Part shown: positions 53,034 through 64,000 of the stretch, one piece after another
Layout of the letters: the number at the start of each line of letters is the position of its first letter
How positions within the stretch are numbered: the stretch's first letter is position 1
Source of the DNA: Erythrocercus mccallii
Lineage: Eukaryota; Chordata; Aves; Passeriformes; Dicruridae
Reading direction: 5' to 3'
Assembly: GCA_013397435.1 (NCBI GenBank)
Contig: VZRG01000034.1
Coordinates: forward strand, 1,423,865 to 1,487,864
Length of the DNA stretch: 64,000 nt
The notes under the pieces: generated by a model
Told to the model about the DNA's origin: nothing
Databases searched by the model: none
Seen by the model: only the letters and a program-made list of their open reading frames with translations
Made by a program: the position numbers and the translations under genes

Positions 53034-55780
53034 ATTTTTTTTAAAATTACCTGAAAAACAAAAGCCTACTTATCAAGTTTACATGCATTGCCAGGTTTAC
53101 AGGTTTGTTGATGGTAACAAAAGCCCAGTTTACTTCTTTAATAGTCACACAAAATATGTTTTCAGCTAAAAAATAACATTATGTGAATACTTGCTATTTT
53201 AAAAGGTGGAAAAAAACATTTTTCATAAAACATCATCAATAATGTATTTTTTTTCAGATAATATTTTGTGTTTAAAAATAAATATAATTGGTTGAAAATT
53301 ATTCAACAACTCCTTGAAACTCATTAGCCTTGGCTGCCATTCCTAAAAGAACAAGAAAACTCATGCATTTAGAGAAGTACAGATCAGTAGTTAAATCTGG
53401 CACTTTGCTGGACTTATTACCACAAACAGAATGCCAATAGGAAGAATGCTACCACATTATTTTCTGACTTTATCAAAAGCAATACACTGGAGAAGGCATG
53501 TGAAGCTAGGCAACTCTTAATACTGGAAGGGGAATATGCATCCTGGAAGATATGCTTTGCATCAAAACAGCTTTAGGAACAAAACCTGTTTCCCTGCAGA
53601 GGTATTTCTGATTCTGGATCTTTTATTGTCAAGGTTTTTGTTCCTCTATTGTAATGCTGAAATGGTTAACAGCAAACTTTTGAAATGAGATTTGAAAAGC
53701 TTGATGAAAGAGCCTGATGTTTTGCCTGATTTTTCTTTTCCTCTGCGGACAAAGGCCTTGAATGCTAAAGGCTGAAAAGCCTATTATCACCAGAAAGAAA
53801 TGTAAGTAAACAAGGCATTACAATAATGAATCCTACAGTACATGAAGGCAAGAACCAGTTCTGTGCAGCAAGTAGTGAAAGATTTGGCTGTATCTTGGCA
53901 ATTTTTTCAAAAATGATAACAATAAGAGGTTTTGTCGCTTCAGACATGTATATCAAAAAGATGTTTCAGAACTAAAAATGATACTGAGAGTTTCTAACCA
54001 TTGACCCCAAACCAGCATTCAAAAATAGACATTAAAACTGAGAAGCTATAATCCTACAAGGCATGCACAATCAAATCTAAAGAGCTAAAAAGACTGAATT
54101 TTTAAAGTCCATTTGAAATTAGGTTGGCAATAACTACCCTTATCCACAGAGGAAGAATTTCTGATATTCAAAGTTAAGATGTGGTAAAAGGGAATAATCC
54201 AAAAATTATACCAAGGATATATTTCACAACCAGCATTTGAAATGATCTGATATTCCCCAAGCTTGTTCCTAAATAAACAGCAAATACAGAGGCCATGCAC
54301 AAAGGTAGTTTGGACAATAAGATGCAGAGCATTATATTTGTAAGGAGCTAAAGATTACATAAGTGAAATGGGAAGATTGTGTAATTTGATATTTAGGTTT
54401 TTTATAGCATATTAACAAACTGTGCAAATGTGCCTAAAAGCAAATAAAACCAGCAGCTTGGCCAAAGTGGGGCAGTAGAGTTTTGGCAGAGCAGAAGGGA
54501 TCCAGGTAAAACTTATCTACCAGCAGAACTTAAAGCTGCTTGAAACTCCCAAAGCAGAATAGAGTGTCTGTGTATGTGAGCAATGCCTTACAAACTCTAA
54601 AAGCACATAAAAGAGAAGATAAAATTTGCAACCCGTTAATGGTGAATTGAGCCTTTTGCACTGCCTGTCTCATCTGTGAGGGAGGGAAGAGCCCTTACTG
54701 CAGCAGTGAGGTGTAGCTTTTTAGTGCCACTGACAGCAGAGCACTGCTGACTTATCTGGGGCATCCTATGGGAGCAAGCAGTGTCACTTCCAGAGACACA
54801 TCCAAACAGCGTGCAGGATTGGACTAGGCACTTGTTTCTTTCCTTACCTAAACCCTCCTTACATACTCAAATGAAGACAAGCAAACAAAAGAGCAAAAGA
54901 AGGCTTAAATAAAACACACACTCCAGTGAAGGTAATTCAAGTATTGGAACCAACCTCACTGAGATCCACACTGCATCTGGCACTGCCTGGGCCTGCAACA
55001 CTGCAACTCCTTTTCTCTTACATCAAACTGGACGAGTGTGACAGATTCACAGCCTTCCCTTTGGGATTTGGCCCTTGAGTAATTTGTCAGGTTTGCAGAG
55101 TGGGAACACAGGAAGTTCAGGCAGCAAAACCCCTCAAATCTCAGTTCATGGCTTTGTGTTCCTCTGTATCAATCTTTCCCACAAAGACAAACCCAAAAGA
55201 CTCCACTTGACAAGCCTGATGCCAGAAAGGGCAGCACAGAAAAGGCAGAACAGTCTCTGAGTTTTAGCATAGGACCTTGCCAGGAAGAGTAGCTGAGATT
55301 ATTTGATTTGGGTGAAGATGACCTTTGGGGTACAGACTCCTCTTGTACAGATGGTCATCAAAGGGTCAGCACCTAAGCTGCAACACGAAGAAGGCAATCC
55401 CAAACTAAGGATTTGGTCGATGGGAAAAATGTTCCCTCTTGGAAGGATCAGACTGGGCTTATATCCAGGCTTGGATCATCCCAAACAACAAGTATTTCTG
55501 TGCAGCTCAGTAAATTCCAGTGCAAATAATGCACAAATCAGTGCCAGTCCAAGCCTTCTCCAGGACCAGAAGTGAGAATAACATGCCACAAACACAGTAA
55601 TGTCCCCTCACAGTTCAGAAATTCCTGTGTGGTGTTGGGGGGCAGAACATGGCATGGTCTCATACAGCTATGGGTACTTTTGAGTAGAGCAGAAAAGTTC
55701 AACATGTTTTGAATTAGTATCTTCTAATCCAGATTCCCTAAAAAGATGAGCTCTTTCAGTAGCAGAAGCACCTACAGAGA

Positions 55781-55850
55781 AAAACAAAAATTAAAAACCC
55801 CAAACAGAAAACCCCCAAGCAAAACAAAACCAAAGAACCCCCAACAACAG
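55781..55850. repeat. A/C-rich low-complexity tract
   Basis: Runs of A and C with occasional G, similar to tracts at 13.3, 38.9 and 41.1 kb. Confidence 0.8.
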
Positions 55851-58066
55851 AAGCCCTTGACCTCTTTAAGATCTACAGTAACAAAGTATATTTACACGAA
55901 TCGTGACTTTGGCAAACTGTGACACCTTTGTTAAGGTTTCTACAACTGGCCTAGAGTAGAGCTGAAATCTCTACTCTCCAGGGAAATGTCCTCTTTCCTA
56001 AAAGTCTGCTCTAGCTTCAACATGGAGCTAGCTGAACAACTGAAAAAGCAGCTCACAGTTTCAGTTAGCACCAAAATTAGAATCAAGACCAAAAATTTGT
56101 TTCATGATTTGTCCCTGCTAGATCAACTCTGCTGAAGGCAAGAAAAGTTAGTTTCAGTTAAAGCTCCAGCTCAGGATATATAAATTAACTAAATAAAGTG
56201 TCAGGAATTATGATCTTTTACAGTGATAAATAGTCCACTTGGGTTTTTAATGATTCCATTCGATAAATCATTTCAATGTACATGTGAGGTAATGTTTTCA
56301 TGCCAATTTGAGTTGCTTCGTACTGACTACCATAGGATATATATACATACATCCATACAAAAATAAGGATGAACTAAATAATAGACAAATCAGATAGTAT
56401 AAATATTTGTACTGTGCAATAAAACTTGATTATTTGCTGAAACATGTAATTAAGAATTAATACTTCATAATGTAGAAACATTTATTTAAAAATACAAAAA
56501 AAAGAAAGATATTTCTACTATTATTGTTAGAGAGACCTAATCAGAGGTCAGAGACAGAAATTGCTACCATGAATGTGAAAACTCTTGTTTAAATAATGTG
56601 CAAGGCAAAAAAAAAAAAAGTAATTTTCCACATAGACCTTTTATTCAGAGGTAGTTGGTACTTAGTATACTTACTGCAAGCAATGGGATTACAGGTGATC
56701 ATGCAACTTCCAGTAGTATAAGTTACTAAAATTTCTGCCTTATCAGCATATCTCATGCATGCAGAAAATTTATTGCTGTTATAATGAAAAAGTTGTTGCA
56801 ATAGCCATTGGGCTGGTATATTTTTTCTCAACATTAAATGGTTCCTCTAGAATTTTCTACTTTTCACATACATAATTAATTCCCTATGGATTGAAGTGAT
56901 TTGGTAATTCATTGACAACATCAAACTACTTTATGTGTCTAGAAGTTGAACCTGATATTTGTACTAAATTACTCCATTTGGATTAAAATATAGGTAGTGA
57001 ACTACAGCTTCCAGACACATTCCACAATGTTCATGTTGAGTAGGTCAGAAAACCATTAAATGTTATTGTAAAACTCAAGAAAGTCTGGGGGGTTGGGAAG
57101 GGTTGTGGGGAATGGGATGAATCAGAGTGAGAACAACCAGGTCAACCTAGAAAAATGCTCAAATTCCATAAACCATACAGACTTAGTGTGTGTTATTTGT
57201 CCAGAGAAAACAATGTTATGCAGGAATGAGGAATAACACAGCATGATATGAAGAGGAATTGCATGGCAAATCAATTTATTTTTGTGAAAGAAAAAGAAGG
57301 TCTAAAATGTTGTAATTGGATAATTAATCCTAATAGGAGAGTGTAGATTTTAGGTCATGTGCCAGCCTGGTTACCTGTGGAAGCTATTGAGTGCATTGAA
57401 GACAAGAAAGCGTGACATATCTGGGTTTTGGGGAGTTTTTTGTTGGCTATAATTGTACCCTTTAATTTCCAGCCTAAGAATAGAGTCATGAAACAGAGGA
57501 GCTCTGCTGAGCATTGTGTCCAAATTACCAAGTTATAATGAAGTTTTTTTCACTATAAACTTGTACCTAGAAATATTTTCCCACTGTGGGAAGCCCATTG
57601 AGCTCACAGTGAACATGCTCCTTCTAACAGAAACTTATTCCGGTGCCTGTCTAGGTACCACCCAGAGCTCTAAGCTTCTTGGCACTGTCAGGATCGATTC
57701 CACATTAAATATGAACATATCTAATGGGTACAGTCCCTGTTGGCCACCTGCCTGGTGTCTGGTCTAATAGCTAATTCTGACTACCTCAGAGGGTATAAGT
57801 GTTTCTTCTGCTTTTGCTCAGCTTCTCTTCACATTTTTCATTGGCCAGGGCCTTAAATTTTGCCTGTCTACTTCATATATCCTGTTGGGTTACTGCTCCA
57901 TGCAGCTGCACCTGAGAAACCAAAACCCTAATAGACTGGGTGCTATACAAACATCAGCTTAAAAAACAAAAAGAGATCAATACTGGCATAAGGAATTAGG
58001 CAGAAAGAGTATGCCTGAGGAGATGTAGCAATGCTAATAGATGTTTGCACATTTTATAAGACTTTC

Positions 58067-58112
58067 TTATAGAGTATTTGAAAAAGAGTATTATAGAGTA
58101 TTTGAAAAAGTA
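58067..58112. repeat. 24-bp direct tandem duplication
   Basis: TTATAGAGTATTTGAAAAAG occurs twice in direct succession with a 24-bp period (58067 and 58091). The first 20 bases are identical, suggesting a recent duplication. Confidence 0.95.
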
Positions 58113-60360
58113 AGTCTATTTGACAAAGTTAAGTCAGAAGAACTGACAAAAAAAAAGAAAATCAAGGAGAAAGAAAGGAATGAACTGGTGCAGGTAACAC
58201 TGACCACAGTTTGAAATGAGGCTGGATTAGCTAATCCCAGAATACACACCAATGCATGTAGATCTAGTCTGCCTGGAAATACATCCATTTGCCTTATTTG
58301 TAACAATGCAGCCTGTATTAATATTTGTATAATAAAGTGCTAATGACTAGATAATAAAGATCTACATGCCTTACAGCAGCAGCCCTCTGCAGTTGAAGGT
58401 CCTCACCTTCGGGGAAAAGAGATCCTCACTTCCTCACATCTTAACAGTCTTGGACAAGATTTAGGCCAAATTGACTCGCTGGCTATTACTGGATTTTATG
58501 TTCTTTACAAAGAATTTTGGTTTTAATCTTTCTATCACATTTATAAAATTATGCTGCCTTTTATATATTTTATTCAGGGTTTTTTACACAAATTGATTCA
58601 CAGTGGTCTGGTTTTGGTATTTTCAGTTAACTTCTTCTAAAACAAGTGCTTTGAAATGCTTTACTTTTTCAGGCTCTGTTTCCTGGAAAGTTGTCTGTGA
58701 TTTCCAGTCAGGTATGGAAGTCTTCTGTCCCTTTGAGAACATATCTTCAGTGTCTGACTCCTCTTATTCATCACCTGGTGTCTCAGATTTCTGAGATGGA
58801 AGCGTGGCAAGGGTGGTGCTACAACTTTCGGCATTACAGTATTGAAGGTGTCCTCATGTAAACACCAACTAACCACAGCAAAGGTCCTAGAACAAATTCT
58901 TCTACCTTGGCAAGCTAGGAGATCTGAGCTTTTCCCTAAAGACTGGATGCTGCCAACTTTCTGCATGTCAGTTAACTCAGATTTGGGGAACCTTCAGTTC
59001 TGTATCCCCAGAGTATAAAAATCACTGCTTTACTACACCATCCTATTCCTTAGACTTACTGAAAAAGTCCCTGCAGACATTTTTACTTATATAATCAACT
59101 TATGGGTTAAACTCATCAAGGAATAAAGAATAGGTATTGTATCAACAATTCACTACTGCAGTAAATCACATTTGTTAAAATTAGAAACTTGTTAAATAGG
59201 GCCTTGATGATAATTGCTAAAGTTGAGTATTTATGGTAAAGTGATACAGACTTAGTCATTAGAAAAGCAAAATTCAGCATTTTGAAACTGTTGGTTTTCA
59301 CTGACTATTGAAATTCAATATGCTATCACTGGAATTATTTATTGATCTATTTAACAGTTTTACAGACCATTGCTGTATACTTGTTAACCATCTTTTATGT
59401 TCAGCCCATCTTGTACTATGACACATTTCCTGGATGAACTACAAGCAATAAATTCCATGTTTGCTACGTGTTTTTGCAAAACTATTAAATCTATGGAGGC
59501 ATCAAAAGAAAAATTTATAACACAGATGATGCCCAGACATTCCTTTCCCACTGAAAATCCTAAGGGCTGACTTGCAGAGGAATCTAGATGACCGTTTCCC
59601 CCTGATTTCAGTAAAAGGGATGAATAAATCCTCAAAGTAACTTAGCCACTGAAATATCTTACTCATAGATGATTGCCCTCTAATACCATCTCCTTTCCTG
59701 ATTTAGGAACCTGTAGGGGCAGAGAGCACTTGAGGGAGAAGAGAGACCTGCTTTGCCAGATACAATTGCAGTTCAGAGGAGAAGACAAGCCCCAGGAAAG
59801 GCTGAGGCACCTGGATTTGGGCACCTAACTCACATCAGGTGTGCTCCTTCAGTAGTATCCCAAGGAACAAGACATATCCTGCAACCATGCTCTGCTCCTG
59901 TTCACAGCACAAACTTCAACACTTTCCACCCCCTGGGTCAGTTTAGGGTGAAACTTTCCAGCTGTCCCACTGCTGCTGTTCACTTGATATAGTTAGCACA
60001 GAAACGAAGAGAGGCAGAACATATAGAATACTGTTAGTTAACATAAACAGAATATTCCTGTTCCAAGGAATATCTTTTATTTATTCATAATAGAATATCT
60101 CTTAGAAGGGACATTTGGAAAGTACAGAATAACCAAATAACTTGCCCATGGGGGATCTGGTAGAGCTGAATTTAAGCACATTTTGCAGATCACAGAGAAG
60201 AAGAGTATGAATCTTGGTTCTTCATCTCCCTAACGGATGATCTAACTACCCAACTCCTCTGGACATATGCACACAGTCTCTCCCCCGCTCACTCCCTCTC
60301 CCTCCTTCTGTTTCATGCTTCGAGCCCACCCACTGACTGTCCTCCTGTTTCTTTGCACAG

Positions 60361-60408
60361 AGTGAGATGTTGGCTTTGGCGCTGGGCAGCAGCGATAGCA
60401 AACCATAT
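60361..60408 (+). other. Exon-like block of unknown transcript
   Basis: Roughly 115 nt of C/T-rich sequence ends CTGTTTCTTTGCACAG, a strong-looking acceptor. Then come 48 nt and a consensus GTAAGT donor at 60409. The 48 nt are GC-richer than their surroundings, contain CpGs and, in phase 0, encode SEMLALALGSSDSKPY. Length divisible by three makes it a symmetric cassette if coding. I do not recognise the peptide. It may be an exon of a long non-coding RNA or of an unlisted isoform, or a chance pseudo-exon. Confidence 0.25.
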
Positions 60409-63348
60409 GTAAGTTTCTATATGCTAAAGAATGGAAATATTTCCCAGTTGAGTCTTGTCCTAATAGTTGTATCAATTTTGTCAACTACAATTCTGCTATT
60501 TTTAAAAGAATTGATAGAGATTTCCCATTATATTTTAGGCATATTTTAATAGAAGCAATTAAAGAGAAAAAAAAAAAAGGTTGAAAGATACAGATGCAAC
60601 TGAAAATGTTTAGAAAATGAAAAGGAAGTTTTACACTCTAGTACCCAAATTCAGCTAAGACATACTTGGACTGGGACAATTAAATTGTCACACTTTGTCT
60701 GACTTCAAAAAATTTTTCTACAGTATCTCCATTTTTTGATTAAATGACAAAAATAGAGAAAAAAAGGAGCTTGTGAGTAAAACTTACCCTTTTACCACAT
60801 TTGCTAATGACAACACAGCATCAGTATTGGATTTGCTTGGAATCGAAGAACAAGATCTTCAGATGTCTATAAAAGAGAGGTTAAGTATTTCAGCTTTAAA
60901 TGTGGTACTAAAAGCCAAGGAGAAAATCTCGCAAAAGGAAATGAGAGTTGAGTCTTTGTTATCAATATGGATGGGTTTTAACCATCATCTGCTTTTCCTT
61001 GATCCTGGTGCTCAATGAGGACCAGGAAAGCAAGACTGGTGGCACTTAAATTCACTAGTTGGCCTTTACGTTGGGACAGTGCTTAGCAGCTGGGCCAGGC
61101 AAATCAGTCAGGTGGGCCACAGGCACAATAGCACACCCTGAAATCTGAAGCAAGGAGAGCCGAGTCCACATTGACCTGTCCTCTACACTTGAAAGCACAA
61201 GACCGTTTGTCACAGCCTCCGGGAAAGTATGAGCAGGTATATGATCTCTTACTTGGAACCCTGGACAATCTTTTGGTAACCTTATGTGGGTGCCAAGAAC
61301 TCACTGTTTTTTCTGTCAGTACACCTAGCTGCAAAATGACCAGAAATTAGCCCTCAGTATTTTAAGGGGGTTAGTCCTGAGTATTTTAACAGCAAATTTT
61401 TGCCAATAACTAGAAAAAGCATTTTATCTTTTGGTTGATAAATATTTTCAAGCACTGCAGAAGCTAAATGAGAGCTCCAAAAGTTTGGGAATACTAAGCC
61501 CTGACTGATTAAAATTAAGCATTTATCATGAAAGAACTGATTGCCTCATTCATGCCTCAGAGTCCTGCAGCATTTCATGAGGTATTTGGGGGATGCAGGT
61601 TTTAAACAAAAATACAACATTTTTAATGCAAAATTCAACACAGTAATTGCAGCTAAGAAGTCTGAACAAGTGAAGTAGGAATTCTCTCTTTCCGTCATTT
61701 TATTTGTAAATCTATTTATTTGTAATTCTCTCTGGTGGGTCAGGTTTTGTTTTAATGCATTTGAATATTGTGGCACATCACAAACATCGTAAGATGGGGC
61801 TTAACTGCTAGAATGGAAGAGTGTTGATTTTATGCCATGCCTTACAATAAATGTGTCTTTGTGTAAAGCAGTAAAAATTGGTAGAGATGAGATACAAGTA
61901 GCAGTAAAAAGAAAAATGTTGAGACTCTTTTAAAATACATCCTGCAGTTTAGCTATAAAGCTCCTTATTTTTAGAAAACCAGTAGAATTGTTCAGGCTCT
62001 GCCCCTGCAGTTTCAATAGCAGTCTAGTGCTTTAAAACCCTGACCTTGAAAAGAAAGCGTTTACATTGTAAATGTACTGGCAGTATGGAGACTATTCTAT
62101 GACTAGTATCCAACTGCGGCAAAAAGTTCAGAAGCAGGTTTTCTTTCTTCTGAAAGGCCTAATCCATGGGGCTTTTTTAGTGGTAAAAGCACTTGGCACT
62201 AATTGTGACTTACTTCTAGCAGTGAACCTGTATAATTCTCAAATTTCACACAGCCAATTAATTCCTATGAATACCAGGAATCACTGACTTTGATAGGTTT
62301 TAATACACAGCATTTTTTGATGCTTAGATTTTCTGCAAACATAGGGGACCTCTCCAAGCTGGTTCTTGTGTCTAAATCGAAGTGTGGTTTCATAGCTTGG
62401 GATCATGCACCAGTTTATGATGACCAGAGTACTTAAAGGATAAGCAGAAAACAATCTGTGGAGGTACCATAGGGAGGGATGAAGTGTGGCACTGGAGGGA
62501 TGTGCGGCCCCCCTGCTCTTGGGCTTCCAGTCAGAGGAAGAAGGATGGAAAAGAGACAATGCGCAACTGCAGGGACTCCCTGCATTGAGTCCAATTCATG
62601 GCAAATCCTTTGTAAAATAGCTCAACTTCAAGGATCTCCTTGAAAAAGGTTCACTTGCCTCCACTGCTCACAGAGTTAACAGGTTCTCAGCTTAGCTCTT
62701 GAGACCTTGGTCACAACTCTATGGGTTTAGGGAGACTTCTCTCTTGCTTCTAGAGCACAGATTTACCAATTTTATTATGGACAAAAAATAAGTGCACCTC
62801 TCCAATCTTACAATTCTCATCCTTTAAAAACAGGTTGAGTGTTCTGAGCATTAATAAACAAATCTGTTAATTTGGGCTAAAATTAAACTCGTTATTTAAA
62901 GAAATTTAACATCTGTTCTTTGACCTGAATAATCCTAAAACTACAAACTCCCTCAACTCTCCATGTATTTAAAATTAATCAAAAACTTGTGCAGAAGCAG
63001 TACTATATAAAAACGATTGCACTTAAGATAAGTTGCTAATTATTGTTTTATATAATTGTAAATATACAGGATGCAAAGAGGGTCAGGTCAACAGTTAACC
63101 CTTAAGTGGAGCTACTTCAGTGATGTAGCCGGTCTCCATCCTCCTCTACAGCTGGTCTTCACCAAACAAATCTGCTAGATATAACAGGGATTAAGCTCTA
63201 GCAGGACATGTCAAGTCTCCAGTACCAGTATATTTTTTTGCACCAGTCTCACTGGCTAAAGCTGACATTAATGACTAAAAGGTCTCTTCACATCATTTTT
63301 GCCTCAACTCAACAAAAAATTGCAAAAGCCCTGTCAGGAAAACTGGGG

Positions 63349-63843
63349 TGTCCTGGCTTCAGCTGGGATAGACTTAATTTCCTCCCTAGTAACTGGTATT
63401 GTGCTGTGTGCTGAATTTGGGATGACCATAATATTGATATTACACTGATGTTTTAGTTGTTAATGACCAGTGCTTACACTAAGTCAATGACTTCTCAACT
63501 ATTCATACCACCTGTCAGTGAGGCGGGTGCAGGTGCCTGGAGCTGGGAGGGGACACATACAGGAAACCTGACCCCAATGGACCCAAGGGCTCTACCATAT
63601 CATATGGCATCATAGTGAACAAAAACAGAGAGGAGTTGGCTGTGGGGCAGTGGCCACTGACTGGGGACTGGCAGAGCTTGTTTATCATTACTGCTATTTT
63701 CCCTTGCCTTTCTGTCCTATTAAACTGTCATTATCTCAGCCCATGAGTTTTACCCTTTTTCCAGTTCTCTCCCAGATCTCACTGGAGGAGGGTGAGAAAA
63801 CAGCTGTATGGTGTTTAGCTGCCTGATGGGTTAAACTGCAACA
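63349..63843 (+). mobile_element. Solo LTR, avian ERVL-type, plus orientation
   Basis: A 495-bp element starting TGTCCTGGCTTCAGCTGGGA and ending GGGTTAAACTGCAACA, the same family as the LTR at 37290. Shared landmarks in order are the GATGTTTTAGTTGTTAATGA-like segment, GCTGGGAGGGGACAC, ACCATATCATATGGCATCAT, the CTGTCCTATTAAACTGTC polyadenylation region (ATTAAA at 63719-63724) and TTCTCTCCCAGATCTCACTGG. The TATA region is decayed. No viral coding sequence adjoins and no target-site duplication is visible, so this is an old solo LTR. Confidence 0.88.
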
Positions 63844-64000
63844 TGCTGCACCAGTAGCAGATGCCTTCAAGTTGCAGCAGTACCAGGACTGCACTAAAGA
63901 AACCTGATGAATGCTGTTGCTGGGCAAGATCCAGAAATTTCATTAGCTGATCATACCCTGCTACATTGAATGAAGTAACTGATGAAATTATTAAAAATAA
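63844..64000. other. Right edge, nothing recognised
   Basis: The last 157 bases after the LTR show no gene, repeat or splice-like structure that I can support. Confidence 0.5.

Larger units (their letters stand above)
37900..63348. other. Non-coding region between the two LTRs
   Basis: About 25 kb with no confidently recognised gene. Noted items are the candidate terminal exon at 40.9 kb, a CR1-like tail at 45.75 kb, a homeodomain-site-rich block at 49.6-49.9 kb, an exon-like block at 60.36 kb and several simple repeats. Other open frames in the interval look like chance. Confidence 0.55.

Noticed and set aside
55075..55260. Frame with a Gly/Ser-rich start after a CAG, resembling an exon
   Set aside because: The upstream pyrimidine tract is weak, the rest of the peptide is not protein-like and no donor fits.
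58673..58715. Short block between TTTTTCAG and a GTATGG
   Set aside because: Splice-like ends are present, but the peptide is unremarkable and the donor is weak; pseudo-exons like this are common.
60773..61018. Plus-strand frame with a Leu/Glu/Lys-rich helical stretch
   Set aside because: It starts at a non-ATG codon, has no splice or promoter context and no family resemblance.
1..64000. Bacterial-style systems, CRISPR arrays, operons or integrated phage
   Set aside because: No spaced direct repeats, no long contiguous genes and clear spliceosomal gene structure; the window is vertebrate.

Overview
This window is vertebrate nuclear DNA: AT-rich, full of microsatellites and A-runs, and with sparse, intron-separated coding sequence. 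It is almost certainly from a bird. The only gene I can name is LDB2 (LIM domain-binding protein 2, CLIM1), on the + strand. Its last three canonical coding exons lie at 17253-17376, 18520-18671 and 27720-27950. Together they encode the C-terminal 168 residues up to the normal stop, and reading phases and GT/AG splice sites agree at every junction. Two solo LTRs of a family I recognise as avian ERVL-type, plus two CR1-like scraps, support a bird and perhaps a passerine, but I cannot fix the species.

Layout. 1-17252: no exon found, most simply the 3' part of a long LDB2 intron. It holds a (TATCTA)n microsatellite at 5.5 kb and an isolated CpG-rich patch at 12.6-12.9 kb. 17253-27950: the three LDB2 exons, encoding most of the LDB/Chip conserved (SSBP-binding) region, the basic nuclear-localisation stretch with a Ser/Asn-rich linker, and the LIM-interaction domain. 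The 9-kb last intron holds a TAATTA/octamer-rich block that looks like a conserved non-coding element. 27951 to about 29003: the LDB2 3'UTR, with several AATAAA signals. 29004-64000: mostly non-coding sequence downstream of LDB2, with LTRs at 37290-37899 (minus) and 63349-63843 (plus), simple repeats and candidate regulatory blocks.

The most interesting observation lies beyond the canonical end of the gene. At 40921-41051 an AG acceptor is followed by 42 open codons of Ser/Pro/Gln-rich, protein-like sequence, a TAA stop and a nearby AATAAA. Its phase matches the exon ending at 17376. Splicing that exon directly to it would give an LDB2 form that keeps the SSBP-binding region but lacks both the nuclear-localisation exon and the LIM-interaction domain. 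This is a prediction from sequence only. A second, weaker exon-like block lies at 60361-60408. I found no tRNA, rRNA, CRISPR array or intact mobile element.
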